NCBI RefSeq assembly: GCF_007743815.1
Contig: NZ_CP036265.1
Coordinates: 4,781,823-4,845,822 of the forward strand
DNA from: Alienimonas californiensis
GTDB taxonomy: Bacteria; Planctomycetota; Planctomycetia; Planctomycetales; Planctomycetaceae
Reading direction: 5' to 3'
DNA length: 64,000 bases
Both the position numbers and the translations under genes were made by a program. Positions 60,475-64,000 of the stretch are shown here, piece by piece. Numbering within the stretch: position 1 is the first letter of the stretch; each line of letters opens with the position of its first letter. The notes under the pieces are model-generated. The model ran no database searches. It had not been told where the DNA came from and saw only the letters and a list, made by a program, of their open reading frames with translations.

Positions 60475-62364
60475 ATGATCCGTTCGCTCGCCCTCGCCCT
60501 GCTGCTCGCCGCCGGTCCGGCGGCGGCGGAGGACTTTCGCTCGATCCCGGCGAACCGGCCGAACGTCCTGCTGATCCTCACGGACGATCAGGGCTGGGGA
60601 GACATCCACTCCCACGGCAACGAACAGCTCGACACGCCGAATCTGGACCGCCTCGCCGCGGAGGGCGCCCGGTTCGAGCGGTTCTTCGTCAGCCCGGTCT
60701 GCGCCCCGACGCGGGCGGCGATGCTGACCGGCCGCTACAGCCTGCGGTGCGGCGTCCACGGCGTGACCCGCGGCCACGAAACGATGCGGTCGGGGGAGGT
60801 CACGATCGCCGAACTGCTGAAGGACGTCGGCTATCGCACCGGCTGTTTCGGGAAGTGGCACAACGGCGCCCACCCCGGCGTCGACCCGCTCGGGCAGGGC
60901 TTCGAGGAGTTCGCCGGCTTCACCGCCGGGCACTGGAACAACTACTTCGACCCCCTCCTGCCGCACCCGCCGAAGTTCGCCGCGACCCGCGTCGAGCCTG
61001 CAAATCCCGACGGCCCGCGGCGGGTCGAGGGCTATATCGCGGACATCTTCACCGACGCCGCAATCCGGTTCATCTCAGAGCGCTCCGGAACAGGGGAAGA
61101 CGCGAAGTCCGGCGAGCCGAGCGGCGACCCGTGGTTCTGCTACGTCCCCTACAACACCCCGCACTGGCCGCCGCAGGCGCCGGAGGAACTGTTCGCGAAA
61201 TACGTGGACCGCGGCGTCAGCGTCGAGGACGCTGCCGCCTACGCGATGGTGGAAAACATCGACCGCAACGTCGGCCGTCTGCTGTCGGCGCTGGATCAGT
61301 GGGGGATGGCGGAGAACACGATCGTGCTGTTCCTCACGGACAACGGCCCGAACGGCAACCGCTACAACGGCGACCTCCGCGGCCGGAAAGGCTCCGTCCA
61401 CGAGGGCGGCGTGCGGGTGCCGCTGTTCGTCCGCTGGCCGGACCGAATCGAGCCGGGCACGGTCGTGGAGCGGAACGCGGCCCACGTCGATCTGCTGCCC
61501 ACGCTCTGCGACCTGATCGGCGTCGAACCGCCCGCCGACCGCCCGCTGGACGGGGTGAGCCTCAAACCCCTGTTGATGAAGGGGATGGACGCCGCCTGGC
61601 CGGATCGGCGGCTGTTCACCTTCAAAGACTGGCGGGGCACGCCGAACGGTCGGCAGGGCGCCGTCCGCACCGACCGCTGGCGCTGCGTGCGGGAGGGTAA
61701 GGATTGGCAACTGTTCGATATGCTTGCCGATCCCGGCGAGACCACCGACGTCGGCGGGCAGTTCCCCGAAGTTCGCGACGAACTGGGCGCGGCGTTCGCG
61801 GCCAAGTGGGAGGAGGTGACCGCCGACGGGTTCGACCCCGTGCCGACGATCATCAGCACCGACGATGAGAGGGGCGTGGAACTGCCGGCCCACGAAGCCG
61901 AGCTTCATCCCGGCAAGGGCGAGGGCATCCGGTACACCGGGCCGAACGGGTGGGCGAACGACTGGATCACCGGTTGGACCGACGTCGACGCGAGCGCGTC
62001 CTGGCCGGTGCGGTTCGAGCAATACGCCGATTACGAGATCGGTCTGCTATACGCCGCGACCCCCGATCAAGCGGGCGCCGAGATCGCAATCGACTTCGAG
62101 CTCGCGGACCGGCCGGACGCGAAGCATCAGGCCCGCATTGGCCGGGTCGAGTACGACCTCAACCAGCCGCACCTCGCGCAGCCGTACCCCTCGCCGGATC
62201 GCTTCCCCCGCCCGGAGGCCTACGAGCGGCCATGGAGAGAGGTGCGGCTCGGCAGCCTCACGATCGGTCCGGGGGAGGGAACACTGCGACTGTTCGGCAA
62301 AAAGAAGGCCGGCGAGAGCTTTCCCGAAATCAAAGCGGTCCGCGTTCGGCCGATTCGTCGCTGA
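60475..62364 (+). CDS. Secreted type I sulfatase
   Basis: A 629-residue exported protein. The ATG at 60475 starts a signal peptide (SLALALLLAAGPAAAE). The sulfatase motif C76-A-P-T-R80 follows, whose Cys is converted to formylglycine by the maturation enzyme; metal ligands are in LTDDQG and LTDNGPNG, and GYRTGCFGKWHNG is the second sulfatase signature. An extra C-terminal beta domain (about 490-629) may bind sugar. Planctomycetes use such enzymes to desulfate algal polysaccharides; the substrate here is unknown. No formylglycine-generating enzyme is in the window. Confidence 0.92.
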   Translation: MIRSLALALLLAAGPAAAEDFRSIPANRPNVLLILTDDQGWGDIHSHGNEQLDTPNLDRLAAEGARFERFFVSPVCAPTRAAMLTGRYSLRCGVHGVTRGHETMRSGEVTIAELLKDVGYRTGCFGKWHNGAHPGVDPLGQGFEEFAGFTAGHWNNYFDPLLPHPPKFAATRVEPANPDGPRRVEGYIADIFTDAAIRFISERSGTGEDAKSGEPSGDPWFCYVPYNTPHWPPQAPEELFAKYVDRGVSVEDAAAYAMVENIDRNVGRLLSALDQWGMAENTIVLFLTDNGPNGNRYNGDLRGRKGSVHEGGVRVPLFVRWPDRIEPGTVVERNAAHVDLLPTLCDLIGVEPPADRPLDGVSLKPLLMKGMDAAWPDRRLFTFKDWRGTPNGRQGAVRTDRWRCVREGKDWQLFDMLADPGETTDVGGQFPEVRDELGAAFAAKWEEVTADGFDPVPTIISTDDERGVELPAHEAELHPGKGEGIRYTGPNGWANDWITGWTDVDASASWPVRFEQYADYEIGLLYAATPDQAGAEIAIDFELADRPDAKHQARIGRVEYDLNQPHLAQPYPSPDRFPRPEAYERPWREVRLGSLTIGPGEGTLRLFGKKKAGESFPEIKAVRVRPIRR

Positions 62365-62545
62365 GCGATCCGCCCGCCCTGACCGCGCGACAGGGAAAGC
62401 CCCCGGGTTCGCGTCCTGCGGGGCCGGATAGAGTGTGTGAACGGCCGAACACGCGACCCGCCGCCGGGGTCGGCCGTGATTGCCGGGTTCCGAACGACTC
62501 GGGCTCGGTCCCACAAAACACGGCGGGTTCGGAAGTCCCTTCCCT

Positions 62546-63811
62546 ATGCGTATCGGCTTCGTTTCGACCTACCCGCCGGCGGAATGCGGGATCGCCACGT
62601 ACACCCAGTACCTTCGGGAGTCGTTCAACCCGTCGCAGCACGAATCGTTCGTCATCTGTCAGGCCGGCGGCGCCGGCGAGGGCGTCTTTCCGCTGTGGCA
62701 CCCCGGCCAACGGTTCAGTGAGAACGTGTTCGGCACCGCGACGCGGATGACGCCGGACGTGGTGCATATTCAGCACGAGTACGGCCTGTTCGGCTCCCAG
62801 CACGGGGCCGAGGTGGTCGACCTGCTCCTCCGCCTCCGATTGGCGGAGGTGCCCGCGGTCGTCACGTTGCACACGGTTTACGAGACGATCACAGACGCCC
62901 AGCGGATGGTCCTGCGGCACATCGTCGAGGACTCCTCCGCGGTGATCGTCCATGAGAGCTACCAGAAGGAGACGCTGGTTCGGGAGTTCGGTCGCCCGGA
63001 GAAGGTGCACGTGATCGAGCACGGCATCCGCGAGGCGGACCCGGTGCCGGACGCCAAGCGGCGGCTGGGCCTGGAGGGAAAGAAGGTCGTGCTGATGTGC
63101 GGCTACTTCCGCAAATCGAAGGGCTTCGACGAGGCTCTCCGGTTCTTCCCGGAAGTCGCCGAGAACTGCGACGACGCCGTGCTGGTGATGGCCGGCAAGA
63201 TCCGCGGGATCGAAGCCAAGGACGTGCAGGCGGAGCTGTACTCGGCGCTGGATGAGATGCCCTTCGCCGATCGCGTGCGGTACTTCCGCGGCCAGTTCCC
63301 CCAGTACACCCTCGACGCCCTGCTGAGCGCCGCGGACTGCGTCGTGCTGCCGTACCGCGCCGGCGCCCAGAGCGGGATGCTTAGCCAGTGCCTCGCCTTC
63401 GGCGCCCCGGTGGTGTCCAGCGGGCTGCGGGCCTTCCGCGACGTCCTGGAACGCACCGGCGGCGGATTGGTCTGCGATCATCCGGAGGAATACGGCTCCG
63501 CGATCACTCGCGTGCTGACGGAACCGGACCTCGCCGAGGACCTGCGCCGCAGCGCCCGCCGGTACATCCGCGAAACCGGCGGCTGGAGCCGCATCGCCGA
63601 GCGTCACCTGGACGTCTACGAGCCGCTGGTGAACCCGCCCGGTTCCCGCGGGCAGTACGCCTTCCTCCCCGAGCCGGCCGTCGAGGCGATGAGAACGCCG
63701 AAGGCGCCGGCGCTCGATCGGCCGACCCGTCGGCCGGCGCTCAGCCGGGCCGCCGATCGCGGGACCTTCCGCTATCGGGACGGCCACACCGCGTTGGCGG
63801 CGGCCGAGTAA
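62546..63811 (+). CDS. Family 4 glycosyltransferase
   Basis: A 421-residue GT-B enzyme with ATG start. The N-terminus MRIGFVSTYPPAECGIATYTQYL is typical of GT4 enzymes acting on polysaccharide or lipid-linked acceptors. The C-terminal domain has GYFRKSKGFDEAL, and ADCVVLPYRAGAQSGMLSQCLAFG in the donor-site position; the usual EX7E is altered there (Gln and Gln/Cys in place of Glu). The last 60 residues are Arg/Pro-rich and variable. Acceptor and donor unknown. Confidence 0.87.
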   Translation: MRIGFVSTYPPAECGIATYTQYLRESFNPSQHESFVICQAGGAGEGVFPLWHPGQRFSENVFGTATRMTPDVVHIQHEYGLFGSQHGAEVVDLLLRLRLAEVPAVVTLHTVYETITDAQRMVLRHIVEDSSAVIVHESYQKETLVREFGRPEKVHVIEHGIREADPVPDAKRRLGLEGKKVVLMCGYFRKSKGFDEALRFFPEVAENCDDAVLVMAGKIRGIEAKDVQAELYSALDEMPFADRVRYFRGQFPQYTLDALLSAADCVVLPYRAGAQSGMLSQCLAFGAPVVSSGLRAFRDVLERTGGGLVCDHPEEYGSAITRVLTEPDLAEDLRRSARRYIRETGGWSRIAERHLDVYEPLVNPPGSRGQYAFLPEPAVEAMRTPKAPALDRPTRRPALSRAADRGTFRYRDGHTALAAAE

Positions 63812-63858
63812 TCCCCGTTCGCTCGCCGCCTGCGAGCGTGCGGTTCAAGACGAAGCGT

Positions 63859-63886
63859 ACGCCGCCGCGGGCTTCCGCGGCGGCGT
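63859..63886. terminator. Hairpin terminator between convergent genes
   Basis: ACGCCGCCGCGG (63859-63870) and its exact complement (63875-63886) form a 12-bp stem with a GCTT loop, between the GT4 gene and the stop codon of the next, oppositely oriented gene. Confidence 0.75.
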
Positions 63887-64000
63887 TCAGCAGTTATCAG
63901 GACTGTCTTCCCCGCGGAGCACGCGAATCAGTTCTTCCGGCGGGCCGCCCTTCGGCACGTAGGCGGCGGCGCCGGCCTGACACATCGCCTCAGCCATGTC
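63887..64000 (-). CDS. C-terminal end of a receiver-domain protein (partial)
   Basis: The minus-strand frame is open from the window edge to a TGA at 63887-63889. Its 37 residues read as the last helix-strand-helix of a response-regulator receiver domain: MAEAMCQAGAAAYVPKGG contains the conserved Lys preceded by Val-Pro, and PEELIRVLRG is the final helix. The protein stops 8 residues later, so the receiver domain is its C-terminal part (a hybrid kinase or single-domain regulator) and no LuxR-type HTH follows. Confidence 0.7.
   Translation of the reverse strand, partial: DMAEAMCQAGAAAYVPKGGPPEELIRVLRGEDSPDNC

Overview
The window is a GC-rich bacterial chromosome segment, most likely from a planctomycete (phylum Planctomycetota). 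The call rests on family content: a VIT/vWA secreted protein, a long MoxR-DUF58-vWA-ABC operon, an NfeD-FloA pair, a PEP-CTERM protein, a secreted sulfatase, Gly-rich exported proteins, a Zn-ribbon membrane protein, GTG starts with 4-base stop/start overlaps, and almost no clear Shine-Dalgarno sequences. The genus cannot be fixed from the sequence alone; an Alienimonas-like organism is one guess. No phage, insertion sequence or CRISPR array was seen.

Layout. 1-2.5 kb: end of a type II/IV pilus assembly ATPase gene, a HEAT-like gene and a CvpA-like gene, ending at a strong hairpin. 2.5-10.2 kb: VIT/vWA protein, DUF2237 protein, EamA transporter, and a large membrane-bound sigma-54 activator whose upstream region is full of repeats and carries a sigma-54-like promoter. 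10.2-18.9 kb: stand-alone CinA C-terminal amidase, secreted proteins, and an SbcD/SbcC-like (YhaO/YhaN-like) pair whose nuclease partner looks catalytically dead. 18.9-27.4 kb: two GH130 genes, a JmjC/cupin-like oxygenase, a PEP-CTERM protein, an LCMT-family methyltransferase, a hybrid histidine kinase and tRNA-Arg(TCT). 27.8-35.4 kb: metallopeptidase-like protein, NfeD, FloA and its partner, a GT4 glycosyltransferase, a CinA-like protein with a dead amidase domain, and two tiny membrane proteins behind a near-consensus sigma-54 promoter.

35.4-48.6 kb: eight minus-strand genes, seven of them chained by 4-base overlaps: unknown protein, MoxR ATPase, exported multi-domain protein, ABC ATPase, ABC permease, DUF58, BatA-like vWA protein, and a double-vWA protein. 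48.8-53.6 kb: Uma2-like gene and poorly known minus-strand genes, one junction carrying an inverted heptamer array. 53.6-64 kb: RsmD, Zn-ribbon membrane protein, TatC with a large insertion, UbiA-family prenyltransferase, a REPIN-like repeat, phosphohexomutase, sulfatase, GT4, and the tail of a receiver-domain protein.

The most interesting signals are (i) a sigma-54 activator with a PDZ-like plus multi-TM sensor, together with two good sigma-54 promoter matches in intergenic DNA; (ii) CinA function apparently divided between a degenerate full-length protein and an intact stand-alone amidase; (iii) a pseudo-nuclease paired with an SbcC-like ATPase that has membrane helices where the Rad50 hook would be; and (iv) two structured repeats (REPIN-like at 58.3 kb, heptamer inverted repeat at 51.0 kb).
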